DNA of 64,000 nt from Blasia pusilla. Lineage: Eukaryota > Marchantiophyta > Marchantiopsida > Blasiales. This document shows positions 48,122-58,796 of the stretch, in pieces (the first letter of the stretch is position 1; every line of letters begins with the position of its first letter). The DNA lies in NCBI GenBank assembly GCA_050084515.1, contig CM114275.1, positions 4,216,001 to 4,280,000 on the forward strand, given 5' to 3'. The translations under genes were made by a program, and so were the position numbers. The notes under the pieces were generated by a model. It had not been told where the DNA came from. It searched no databases and saw only the letters and a program-made list of their open reading frames with translations.

Positions 48122-49893
48122 CTCTGGGGTCCTCTCGATACCCTCCTGTAGCCGCTTCGCTGACACCAGGCCGATTTCCACTCTACCTCCAAAGAACGTT
48201 CATGTGGTCGTCCAACATTTGTCAAGCGAGAAGAGAGCAGCTATTTCCACTAAGTAGCAGAAGGGAGTATGGTTCTGGCGCAATTTTCCCGTTGTGAACT
48301 GAAACCCTGAAGGAAAACGATCCACTGACATGACATCGAACATGACGGGTAAGATCGTGAGGGCAGCTATTGCTATGTCACTAGCCCTACACGGGCCGGT
48401 CCACAGAGACGACGGTGGCGAAGTCTGGGAGACACACCTCTAGGGCGATCACGCCATCTCTGGATTTCTTTCCGGCTCGTCTACCCTACATACGAGTCTG
48501 CGCATTTCTACGCAAGCGCGAACTCGCAGACGAAGCTCTCTCCCACCCTCTCTATGAGATATTTCCACAGTTTCGCCACCACGGGCGATCAACGAGAACC
48601 GTCCTCGGTAGCGCAATTCCTGCCTCCACACCTTCACCACCACTGCTCCACATCTTCTCGAAGTCGAGACATCCGCAGCGAATCGGAGCACGAGTCGGAC
48701 GAGGACAAGCTCGCAATCCGACTCCGCGCATCTAAACGCGCCGGAATTCGCTCGTCCTCGCCATAGAAGCTTCACAATTCAAATTGTGGGAGAATCGACC
48801 GGGAAGAAGGTTGCGAGTTACAGCAAATCATGTGGCTGTACCGTTCGTAATTATGATGGGCCGCAGCAGAAAGAGCTTCACGGACTCCGTTGCAGATCTG
48901 AACCCCGCTGCAGTTACCAGGAAGTTCGTACGGAGACTTCAATTTAGGGTTCCAATGCCATTCCATTGCCTGTGGTGTATGCTCGGGGCATGGAATGGAG
49001 CCTCTTCTATTTGGGCGTGTCACTAGTGGGGAGATTGTGGTAGTATTATAGTATAATAGGAGTAATATGTTGTGTATAAATTAAAATTTTATTTATTTTA
49101 GTTGTATTATGAAAAATAATTTTTTGCTGTCATGTCAAAAAGGTATGTGTTTGCAAACTAAAAAGGCAGTCTTCAATAATAATGTAGTTAATGGAATATG
49201 AAGAACTTTTGTTCTCTAACGAAATGTGTCTATAAGTGTTGATTATTCACGATATTTTCTTATGTCATGTTGCAATCATATATGTGTTGGTCATGATCAT
49301 CAATGACTTACTATAGGTCCAGAACGGATACCCATACTTACTTGATCTCACGACATTCATCCTAAAAATGTTTAATGCTCCTAGTTGCATGAGTGGCCCA
49401 TCCAAGGTTGTTTTTCCCTTAAAGAAAGGGTTCATGACATGTTGGCCTCAACATAACATTGGTGGATGAACAAGCTTGTTCATCCATCAAGGTTAGGGTT
49501 TTGTCGTTGAGGATACAAAAGGAAACTTGATGTATTCCCACTTTGCGCTCGGAATATGTAAAGTGGCATCAACCCAATCCATACGGACCTTCACAAAGGA
49601 CAACCAACGACATTATCCCAACAAGAAGGAATAATGTTCCATATGTCAGTATATGATCAAACCTTCGGATTTGACACAATGACCGTGTGCCATTTTTAAT
49701 ACAAATTGAGCAAGCATCATTCCTTTCAATCCCAATGGTTAATATACATGCTATGGCGTGATATTTAGACCTTGCACCAACATCAATGATGGCATTGATA
49801 ATTTTAGATCCTGTAATATCCTAAAGATTTTACATAAAATGATTTTCTCAAATCATTTTATGGTCTCTCATACCTATTTTTTGTAAAAAGGAA
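48122..49893. other. Upstream region of the bromodomain gene, then AT-rich spacer
   Basis: The first ~900 bases are GC-richer and should hold promoter and leader. Arg-rich frames there look like chance. From about 49.05 kb the sequence is AT-rich with no recognised gene. Confidence 0.4.
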
Positions 49894-50612
49894 TGTCGTG
49901 CGCATACACATCGTTGTCACCGAACACACACACAAATGCGCACGATTCCATGCTAACTCATGGCATCCAAACAACGAGACAAGAAGTACCTAAATATCTC
50001 CAATAAATCAAGATCCAATCTCTCTCAACACCATAGCTCTTAAATGTGTACACTCTCACATGTTTCTCTCAATGTCAAACCAAACCCACTCTCCTAATGA
50101 GAGGCTTGGGTTACACACACAAGAGGTTCAATAAAGAGAGAATAAGCTCTCAAACTCTCTCTCCTTGAGGTATACCCCTCTCCTCTCCCAAGCTCTCTCC
50201 ATGGTAACCTATGCTCCCAAGTCACCTCCTTGGCTCTTGATCTAATGTAGGAGGTCAAGAGCCACTTAACAAAAATAGAAAGTCGACCATATACTCAAAA
50301 TGGTACTTATGTAAAATAGTCAATTCCTCAATATGGCTCCAAATGAGCCAAAACAAAGGGGAAACCCGCTCTCTCACGTTTCCCGGGGCCTCAACATGTC
50401 ATCCTCGACCTCATGAGTCTGTCCTCCACTACTCGCGAAGGCGTTCGACTAGATCTCATAAATCTATCCTAAAAGACGTGACAATTGTTGTGCGCATACA
50501 CATCGCTACACAACGTACATCGCTGTCACCGAACACATACACAAACATGCACAATCCCATGCTAACTCATGGCATCCAAACAACGAGACAAGAAGTACCA
50601 AAATATCTCCAA
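49894..50612 (-). repeat. B-A-B terminal repeats of the second element
   Basis: On the minus strand, B1 (50612-50484) starts TTGGAGATATTTTGGTACTT and is repeated as B2 (50003-49894), flanking the 480-bp A2. B1 carries an extra ~18 nt around TACACAACGTACATCG. B2 stops matching B1 directly after ACA, and A2 starts with TGTC, as in the first element. Confidence 0.82.
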
Positions 50613-50793
50613 TAGCCCCCCTAGCTGGTGGTTAGGTCCCTCTAATTCTAGATAGTCATCTATCCCTACCTACCATGACATACATCTCTCCGACGCTAAG
50701 AGCAAGAAGGCCGGGTGCTCATGTGATCCCATCGTTAGTCGCCTTCTTGTCATCCATATCACAGACACAAGTCGAAATCTAAAACTACCTACT

Positions 50794-51410
50794 CTATGTA
50801 CATCTGGGACAAATCCATCGTCCCTGAGGAACCCTAGTGAGAGGTGGCGTCAAACATGCCATATGCCATCCTCTCGAACACCCATCAAAGACTAGCATAG
50901 TTGCTGCACCACGGGCGGGACCACACAACATACATCGTAAGCCTGCAGGAACTACTGCTAAGCTTGGATCAACTACAACGTTAGGAAGGTGACATGGCGC
51001 ACAGTTACGCAGATGGTCCTTCCAAACCACACCATCGCGTCCCTCCAATAAGAGATCATCAGATGGTAAAATCTCATGCACTCTGAAGATGGTACGCCCT
51101 GCAGTCACATCCAACATTGTGGATGCCGTCTACTACAAGTAGACATAATCTCCCTGATGAAACCTCCGGATAGTAGGTTGATAACCACCTCCTCGTATAG
51201 TCATATACCTCAATTTATCCCGATGGTGCACAATCACCAAGTTTTCAAACGCCATGGGCATCACTCTCTGAAACTATTCAGCCCTCTGAGAACATGCTCG
51301 CATCCATACATCAGGGTCATCAAGGTTCAACACCTCACCAACATCTCGACAAATGGCCGTAGGTAAATCTAGCTCTCGGCCATATAAAAGCAAGTACGGT
51401 GAGAAAGACG
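50794..51410 (-). pseudogene. Integrase C-terminal domain with PHD finger, second copy
   Basis: The frame 51117-50794 has LDVTAGRTIFRVHEI, the EGRDGVVWKDHLRN segment, then a PHD finger with CMLC, FDGC, GWHMAC and WICPRC. One ligand position is changed (LVFDGC where the first copy has LVCDRC), so one zinc site lost a Cys. Upstream, across two adjacent TAG codons (51130-51135 on the plus strand), the frame continues into GDYVYL and further into the integrase tail. The matching Gln-Gln in the first element shows these were CAG codons. Confidence 0.8.
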
Positions 51411-52960
51411 CTAAGGATGCTTCCTATTGAATCCATATCCCATCGCCAACCACGGAAACTGGGATCTCCAGTTTCCGTGGTTGCACAGCATAGCGGCCAG
51501 CCGAAAAACCTCAGCGGGCGTAGGTCCCAATGTCATAACATCGGAAGCAAAAAATAAAGGAGCACGGGACACAACGATGGCCGCCCCCAACAACGTGCTC
51601 CACACATACTCCTCTTGAGCATCAGCAATAGGAGTCGTTGCACTTGCTTCTCCCATCGCCCTCTGTGTCTGCACACCAACAACATCACAAATTCTCCGAG
51701 AACTCTGATAAGGATCCATCTATGGGGTCCCTATCGCCTCGGACAAAATGAAGGAATGAGGAAGCCTGGTCTGTTTCCTGGCCTTCCTTCACTGTGGATC
51801 CAACTCTGCGGCTACTCCACGCGTCACAACTACGGCGGCCTTCATCCAAACAACCCCGCACATCCAACCAGGATCCTCCATATCTGTGGCGGCTCCATAA
51901 GATGTCAATGCCACGGACCCGAGATTGGGTAACCTCAATGCCATAGTTGCAATGTGTTGTTGTAGCTGTTGTATCTGAGTAGCCATCCCAACCTCACGCT
52001 TGGCGTCTCCCTCAACGCGTCTAGGTGGTGGGACTCTACCTTCTCCACGAGCAACTCCACTACCACGTTGGGCAACTCCAACTCCTCGTCTCCCAATGGG
52101 ACCAGCTGGTGCACGACCTATATGCCTACCCGGACCAACTACTCACTCTAGTGCCCTCTCTGGTCCTGAGTCCGGATGTAACTCAGGGTATAAATTGAAA
52201 CACCTGGCGTGTGTGTGACCATAACTTTCACAATAGTCACACTGATAACCTCTTAGTGCAGCACCATCTCCTCCTCCATGCTCTAGCACACGTCCATGAC
52301 CCTGACGAGTGCAATCGCGTTAATGATGGGCTCCATCACATGACCAACAAGTAATCATAGGTTGTTGTTGCTGAGCCGCATATGAAAGCGCAGATCTTTG
52401 TGGCATGGCCTCCCAGCATCCTCCATGAGCTCGTGGTGCCACAATCAACCTATCTAGGAGTCCACGTTGCTGCACTCGTAGTGTAGGCAATCGGGACTCC
52501 TCTCGCCTAGAAGCCATGGTGGCTACGCTCTCCTCCGCCATGTTGCGCTCAATATTCTCGGTAGTCCTGAAAACATCTCTCAATATAGGGGAGGTGTTCA
52601 TTAGAAGCACCCCCTCGTGCACCCGTGTCCACAGGATCTGGTCCAGCATCGCGTACCATGATTGGATAGTCTGAGCCTCTCTCATCCCCTGAGTGATATT
52701 GATCAACCGGCGTAAGTGAGTGTAAGCCTCACGCAAACTCTCACCCGGGCTCCTCTGGAAGTTATGGATTCTCCGAAACTTCTCCGTTCGTACCCCCTAG
52801 TAGCTCGCCCTCAACTCAGCGAAGAACTCAACCACGTGGTTGAACCTGGGACGAATCCGACTAGACGGTGCAACTCCTCCAATGCGAGTGACCCCTCCTA
52901 AAACATCACTTGTGGAAGAGGAAGTAGCCTCTCATGACTCCTCCTGCTCATCTGGGAATG
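51411..52960 (-). pseudogene. gag of the second gypsy element
   Basis: Capsid-like part with FQRSPGESLREAYTHLRRLI (52736 region), knuckles CWSCDGAHH..RDC and CDYCESYGHTHARC, a basic Gly-rich stretch, then the conserved linker (frame 51719-51411). Several stops interrupt it, including a TAG at 52797-52799 where the first element has a Gln codon. Order and motifs match gag of the first element. Confidence 0.75.
51447..51483. repeat. Perfect 16-bp inverted repeat near the internal deletion join
   Basis: CAACCACGGAAACTGG at 51447-51462 and its exact reverse complement at 51468-51483 flank GATCT. It lies at the end of the gag-linker frame, next to the point where the element jumps to the integrase tail. 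Confidence 0.85.
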
Positions 52961-52984
52961 GCTCCATCCATGACACATAGTGTG

Positions 52985-54009
52985 GGTGAGTGTAACAACA
53001 AGTCACTTGACATTGGATGCCATTCTGACATAAATAGTCATCAAACTCTGTTGAAAGATACACTCCTCCTCCATCACAACGCAATTTCAGAATGTGTTCT
53101 TCAGACTGCTTCTCTACTAGAACTCTGAATGTTTGGAATACTGAAAATACCTCTGACTTGGCTTTCAGAAAGTATACCCAGATATACCTAAAGAAGTCAT
53201 CAATAAATAAAATAAAGTACTGGCAACCACTAAGGCTTTGTTGTCATACTATCCATATATCATTGTGGATCAACTCTTATATCCGGATGCTCTTCTACCT
53301 TGCTTTGGAAAGGGAAATCTAGCTTGTTTTCCAAATTGGCAAGTTAGACATACCACTAACGTAGCAGGACTCGCTAATTTAGGGAGTCCTATTACTATAT
53401 TAGATGATGAAAGACTTTATAATCTTTGAAGATTCATATGTCCAATTCTTTTATGCCACACATTTAGATCTGTGACTTGTTAACCGCTTTGAACATACAT
53501 TGTTGTTTGAATCTCTCGCATAAAAACATCTAATTTGAACATTAGATGTTTCTATGGTAGAGATTAAAACATTCCGCCATATCTAGTTCCTTTGGCTATC
53601 GTAGTCTGGTCATCCATTGTTTCAATGAAACAACTATCTGCGTTAAACTTCACTTGGTAACCCTGTTATACTATTTCTCGTACAAAGATTATGTTCTTGC
53701 AATGGTAGGAACATAGAGAACATTTCCAAAAGCACAAAGACCATCTGATGTTATTAGAACTTTATCGGCATGTGTGATATAATGTTGAGTGTCATCTCCT
53801 GTGAGCACAATTGCAGGATCTTTCATCGGCTCCAAACTACTTAAGCATTTAGCTTGTAAGGTCATGTGATTTGATGCACCAAAATCAATGTACCAATCTG
53901 TTGTCGAGTCTTTCTTGACCATTGGTACCATATGATGAGTCATGACCAAGAGATGCTTTGTTTGTGAATGTTGTTGTTCTTGGTATTGCTCTTGGTGTTG
54001 TTGCTCCAC
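52985..54009 (-). pseudogene. Copia protease and integrase start
   Basis: WYIDFGASNHMT is the copia protease motif with Phe in place of Ser in the catalytic DSGA, so it would be inactive. Further along (about 53.45-53.25 kb) WHKRIGHMNLQRL, GLPKL and CLTCQFGKQ give the pre-integrase zinc region. The core that follows is riddled with stops and ends without the DDE triad. Confidence 0.75.
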
Positions 54010-54120
54010 ATAGTTTTGTTGTTTTAAGGCTCATGTTCTCATATCTTCCTTCTTCTTGAAGCAAAACTTTGCATAGAGATCCTTTATCCCACAGTAATTG
54101 CAAGATCCAGGGACCCTCTG

Positions 54121-54900
54121 CTACTGACCTTGAACCCAACGGTTTCCATCATTACCACCTTGTGATTGTGTATGGTATTGGTTCGTAGTTGATTGAGTGA
54201 CATTATATTGAGTGCCTCTTCCTCCATATGCTTGATATCCACCACGACCACGTAAGCTTCTACCACGATCCCTGCCTCTGTTTGATCCATAAGCTGCAAA
54301 TAGCGCACTCTCTTGCAGACTAGACGAGCTACCGCTGCCAACTAGGCGCATTTCTTCACCGATTAACAGTGAGACTAACTCTTGAAAAGTTTGATACTTC
54401 TCTCTCACATAGATAGAGGTCTCAAAGGACTTGTAATCCTTTGGAAGGCCTTGAAGAGCGAAAAAAATCAGATCATCATCTTCTATTGTGACTCCAATGC
54501 TATTCAACTGATCAACAATATGTCTGATACTCAAAATATAATCATTGATGCTCTGCGATATTTTCCTCACTTCGTTCAATTTTTGTTTCAATTGAAGATT
54601 TCTGGCCTATAAAGATGTTTGGAATAGCTTTTTCAATGCATCCTAGACCTCCTTCGGAATATCAACATCTTGAATGTGACCTATCGTTGGCGAACTAATC
54701 GTTATTGAAATGTAGTGGATTACTTGTCTTGTGCGTTGTTCCAAGTGCGAACATTCAAGTCTGTTGAGTCATCTTGTGGCTTGGCCTCATCACTTGTGAC
54801 AAGATCCCATAGTTCTTGACCCATGAGAAAATTGTTTCATGCGAAACTTCTAGACATTGTAATTTTGCTTATCTAGCTTCTCGCTTGTGATTGCTGCTGA
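54121..54900 (-). pseudogene. Copia gag (UBN2-like)
   Basis: The frame 54591-54121 has ISQSINDYILSIRHIVDQL, DLIFFALQGLPKDYKSF and FQELVSLLIGEE, typical of copia gag. An Arg-Gly-rich tail follows. The N-terminal part upstream of 54591 is broken by stops and the CCHC knuckle is degraded. Confidence 0.8.
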
Positions 54901-55417
54901 GGAATACTCCATGGCGAACGATTTCACTCATAAAAAATATAATTTCAGTCTTTCTACTACTCCAATTGAAGCATAGATCACTTCTACATAGAAATGGACC
55001 TGAAATTTTCCAAAATTGATCAATTGTATGAAAGAACTAATCGAAATTGGCCTGTAGAGAGCAAACTGCAAAACTTTTCTTCACTAATTGCACTTTTCTA
55101 CACTGAAATTGCTACTGCAAGAGCTCACAATGTCATAATTGAGCCATTTTGGATGCGTTGGAAAGCTCTCGATGAGCTCTACAATATGACTAGAACTAGA
55201 CTTAGACATTGTTCTATAATTTGCTGACCCAGATGGCTACATCGACCGAGAAAGCCCTAAAAAATGCCTCCAAAGTTTCATCACCGTCAAAACTCCACCT
55301 AAAATCTGCACCCACTGAGCTCTGGACAAAATTTCCTTCTCCCAAACTAAAATTTTGCCTTCTCTTTCCTCTCTTCTCTCCTTAAACACCAAGAATTTCA
55401 AGTGATGTTCTTATATC

Positions 55418-55429
55418 GCTCTGATACCA
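55418..55429 (-). promoter_or_regulatory. Copia primer-binding site (initiator Met tRNA)
   Basis: On the minus strand TGGTATCAGAGC follows the LTR end CA after one base. This is the standard plant copia primer site complementary to the 3' end of initiator tRNA-Met. Confidence 0.9.
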
Positions 55430-55759
55430 TGTGGAAAATTGCTAAAGAAGCATAATTGATGGGAAACGACTCACACACCACCATGGAGAACGAAATTCGC
55501 AATGAGAGAATGAGTGGAGGCTGGTCCCTTTCTCAATTATATAGGGTATGTATGATCTATGCTCGCAGATCACCTCCTTGGCTCTTGACCTGCTGTAGCG
55601 GGTCAAGGATAACTTCCCAAAGTAAAAATTCAACTCTATCAAACATGAAACTTGCCCAAAATAGTAAGTTTCTCTATATGGTTCCAAATGAGCCGAAATG
55701 AAGGGGAAACCTGTTATCTCAAGTTTCCCTGGACCTATATAGGGTATGTACAAGCAACA
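55430..55759 (-). repeat. Copia LTR interrupted by a captured 183-bp gypsy fragment
   Basis: The minus strand begins TGTTGCTTGTACATACCC and ends TTTTCCACA. The piece 55553-55735 is nearly identical to 56239-56416 of the adjacent A-type repeat and is flanked by the 15-bp direct repeat TATATAGGGTATGTA (55538-55552 and 55736-55750). CCCTAA-like repeats follow directly outside the LTR. Confidence 0.7.
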
Positions 55760-55998
55760 CTAACCCTAACCCTAACCTTAACCATCGTCTCGAGTTAGAC
55801 TAACTGTGATTAACTAACCCTAGTTAACATAATCGCGCTTAACTGACTAACCAAGATTTAGCTTCCCTACTTCGTGTGAGTACCAAATGTAGCAATTCAT
55901 GTGTCGCATGAGTTTGATTGTAACTCAATCTTCAATACACCACACATCGAGCAACCAACGAGCTTCCCCATGAAGCTCTCTCACACATTCTCTCTTTG

Positions 55999-56514
55999 TA
56001 AATCAAGTAGATCCAATCTCTCTCAACACCATAGCTCTCAAATGTGTGCACTTTCACATGTCTCTCTCAATGTCAAACCAAACCCACTCTCCTAACGAGA
56101 GGCTTGGATTACATTCACAATGCAAGAGACCATAGGTCTGTCGCCTCGTGCCAAGAGGTTCAACAAAGAAAAAATAAGCTCTCAAGCTGTCTCTTCTTGA
56201 GGTATACCCCCTTCCCTCTCACAAGCTTTCTCCTCAGTAATCTATGCTCGCAGATCATCTCCTTGGCTCTTGACCTGCTATAGCGGGTCAAGGATAACTT
56301 CCCAAAGTAAAAATTCAACTCTATCAAACATGAAACTTGCCCAAAATAGTAAGTTTTTCTATATGGCTCCAAATGAGCCAAAATGAAGGGGAAACCTGTT
56401 ATCTCAAGTTTCCCTTGACGTCAGTAGGTCATCCTCGACCTCTTGAGCATGTCCTCCTCTACTCACGAAGGCGCTCTACCAGATCTCTCCAATCTATCCA
56501 AAAAAGTCGTGACA
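55999..56514 (-). repeat. Solitary A-type repeat of the gypsy family
   Basis: On the minus strand it begins TGTCACGAC and runs through blocks shared with A2 of the second element (TTTTGGCTCATTTGGAGCCATAT, trimmed: GGCTCATTTGGAGCC; GAGAGAGATTGGATC). No B segment is recognised on either side. It may be a recombined remnant, or the donor of the piece captured in the copia LTR. Confidence 0.7.
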
Positions 56515-58796
56515 AAAGTGATGTTTCCATAACTTATTATGCATTCTTATATTTTTCCATGATCTCCTTTTTCATGTTTTCTCTTCGTCTTTTCAATATT
56601 TCTTTTATTTATTCCTACAAAATTTCACTTTCATTAATTTTAAAACATATTGCAACACGTATATCGCATGGGCAGCTTATAAGTCTGTATTAAGATACAT
56701 ACTTATGAGCATGGCGTCCCAAGTAATAATGTATCGTAGCTAGAGTAAAATACAATGCTATCTCCTCTATTAATCAAAGGTGCCCCTTCGTGATGGATGA
56801 GCTCATTGAATAACACATGTTCATGGTTTCCAAATAAATCCTCATAGTAAAATTAAAATAATGGTACAATTTTATAAGCAAAGCCATGTGTAACTAGAAG
56901 AAATGTAAGTCACTAGGAGAGGATCTAAAAAAGAAGAGGAGAGAACTATTCCTCCTTAAAGAAAGGAGATTGAGGGATTTTGAATAGGGTTATAGTGTGG
57001 ATTTTTCTTTATTTGATTTTTCCAAAATAAAAATGGGAAGTGTGGAGAGGGTGGGAAGGTTTTTTGGGGATATTTTTGTAATTAAATTAATGTGAGAATT
57101 TATACATTAAAGATTAAGAAAGGGATTAAGGAAGGGAAGCTGCTTTAGTTTGAAGAAGTTTGTTTAAGGTTATAGGAATTAAATAAGTAAAGGGTAGAGG
57201 TTTACTTTTTTCTATAATTAGGGGTGAAGGAATTGAGATTTTGTATTTCTTGAAATTGCACATGGAGATAAGATAATTCAAGGAAGAGGTAATTTAAAAA
57301 AAAAAATCATGAGGGAATTGTAAAGAAAGAAGCTTACGACTTTTTTAATTTTTTTGTGTGTAATAGCATGGACACACCAACTAGTGATATTTGTTGAAGA
57401 TGTCAAGATAAGTAATGTATCCTAGATATGACTATATGGAATCAATAGGAATGTTGGAAATATCAATTGATGAACATGCGGAGAAATACATAGATAAGAT
57501 ATCTATGTGAAATGAAACTTTTATAAATCAACAAAGAGATATTCGATTGTGCAAAAAGATTAAACATAGCATAGAATGGTAGGGCAAAAGAGAAGAAGAA
57601 AAGTGTACAAGAAGGGATATACATCATAAGATCGTGATTGAGAATAAAGAAATACTTGACAAAGCTTTCTCCCATATTGGAGACCCAATAAACATGTGTT
57701 GAATGTATGAATGTGCTATTCTTGATGGCCATACCATGAGAAACACTAGTCTACAAAATAGCAAAATTGTCAAAAATAATGACATTTTTCCAAATCATTT
57801 GGCCCACGGGCACCATGATAAGGTCTTCGGAAAATTAAAAAGAGAATCCTTAAAAACTTCTCCTTTATTGCTTTCCACACTCGACCTCAAGTTTCTTAAA
57901 GTAATACAAGTGCAAAGTTGACTTCTAAATCTTCTCGTTGCACGTTCATCCGTTCCTGCTAACGTCCACTACAACCCATGCTAAAGTCCATTATTTCTCG
58001 AGTGTTTTACACTCACCGGTGATTCCAATTAGGGAAAAGAAACTCAATAGCTCGAGGGGTAGTTCGCAAAGTATTATGGCGACATGCAATCAATAATTTG
58101 AAGAACCATGAACTGTACTTACCCGGCATGCCACAAACAGTGGAAGATACTAAGTAAAGGCAAGCCTTTGGACTTCAAAGTAACTGTAAATAGAAGACTC
58201 TCTACATAACATGGGAACATGATTAAGAGTAATCATGCTTTACATATTCAATCGCAATTGAATCCGTTGCAGATACACCTTGAGGGGGTAACTTCGCAAT
58301 ATTGTGCAACTCCAATATTGCATAGACAACAGGAGGAAGTTGGTTGAGAATTGGCTCCAGACTAACCCACCTACTCATGATATGGGCCAAGAGAGGCTTT
58401 GATAATATACACAAACTCATCCAAATTTCACACAGTGTGGACTTTGCCTTGAGAACCCAATCCCAATCTACTCCTTTCCAAGGCTGTATCACCATAGTAG
58501 CCACGACAAAGAAGAGTCCTAATGAAACCCTTATGGGGAACTGGGGCCTGAGAGGTATCATGTGTCTTTCAATTTGACATCAGATTCCACCACCATTTGA
58601 AGACTGCATTTTAATTTGCAATTACTGTATTCCACTTTAAATTTAAGATCCTGTACAATTGCATGACATCATGGGTAGAGAACTACTTAGGTACAACCTC
58701 CGTCATAACTCGGGGCTTCTATCCTCGACTCAACCAAGGTCCGCTCTTAGCCATTTCACATGTGATTTTGTTGAAGGTGGTAATGGTAAATTGGAC
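56515..58796. other. AT-rich spacer and probable 3' flank of MED17
   Basis: No recognised gene. The 56.5-57.9 kb part is AT-rich with a possible Helitron-like ACCAACTAGT near 57377. A 112-codon minus-strand frame (58223-58561) has no known domain and could lie in the MED17 3' region. Confidence 0.4.

Larger units (their letters stand above)
49894..52960 (-). mobile_element. Second gypsy element of the same superfamily, internally deleted
   Basis: Read on the minus strand from 52960: gag with two CCHC knuckles, the conserved linker segment, then directly the integrase C-terminal domain with PHD finger, the purine tract and repeats B1 (50612-50484), A2 (50483-50004) and B2 (50003-49894). Protease, methyltransferase, RT, RNase H and most of integrase are missing, with the join near 51415. 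The repeats differ in sequence from the first element but are laid out the same way: A2 begins TGTCACG and B2 ends CGACA. The left end is cut off where the copia element begins. Several stops interrupt the frames. Confidence 0.8.
52985..55759 (-). mobile_element. Decayed Ty1/copia retrotransposon, 5' half
   Basis: On the minus strand from 55759: LTR (55759-55430), initiator-tRNA primer site TGGTATCAGAGC (55429-55418), gag, protease and the start of integrase, ending near 52985 against the second gypsy element. RT and RNase H are missing. Integrase upstream of (absent) RT and the primer site identify copia. Many stops and shifts show it is dead. Confidence 0.85.

Noticed and set aside
47985-48257. 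Pro/Ala-rich plus-strand frame
   Set aside because: It is the shadow of the Gly-rich N-terminal extension of the bromodomain gene on the opposite strand.
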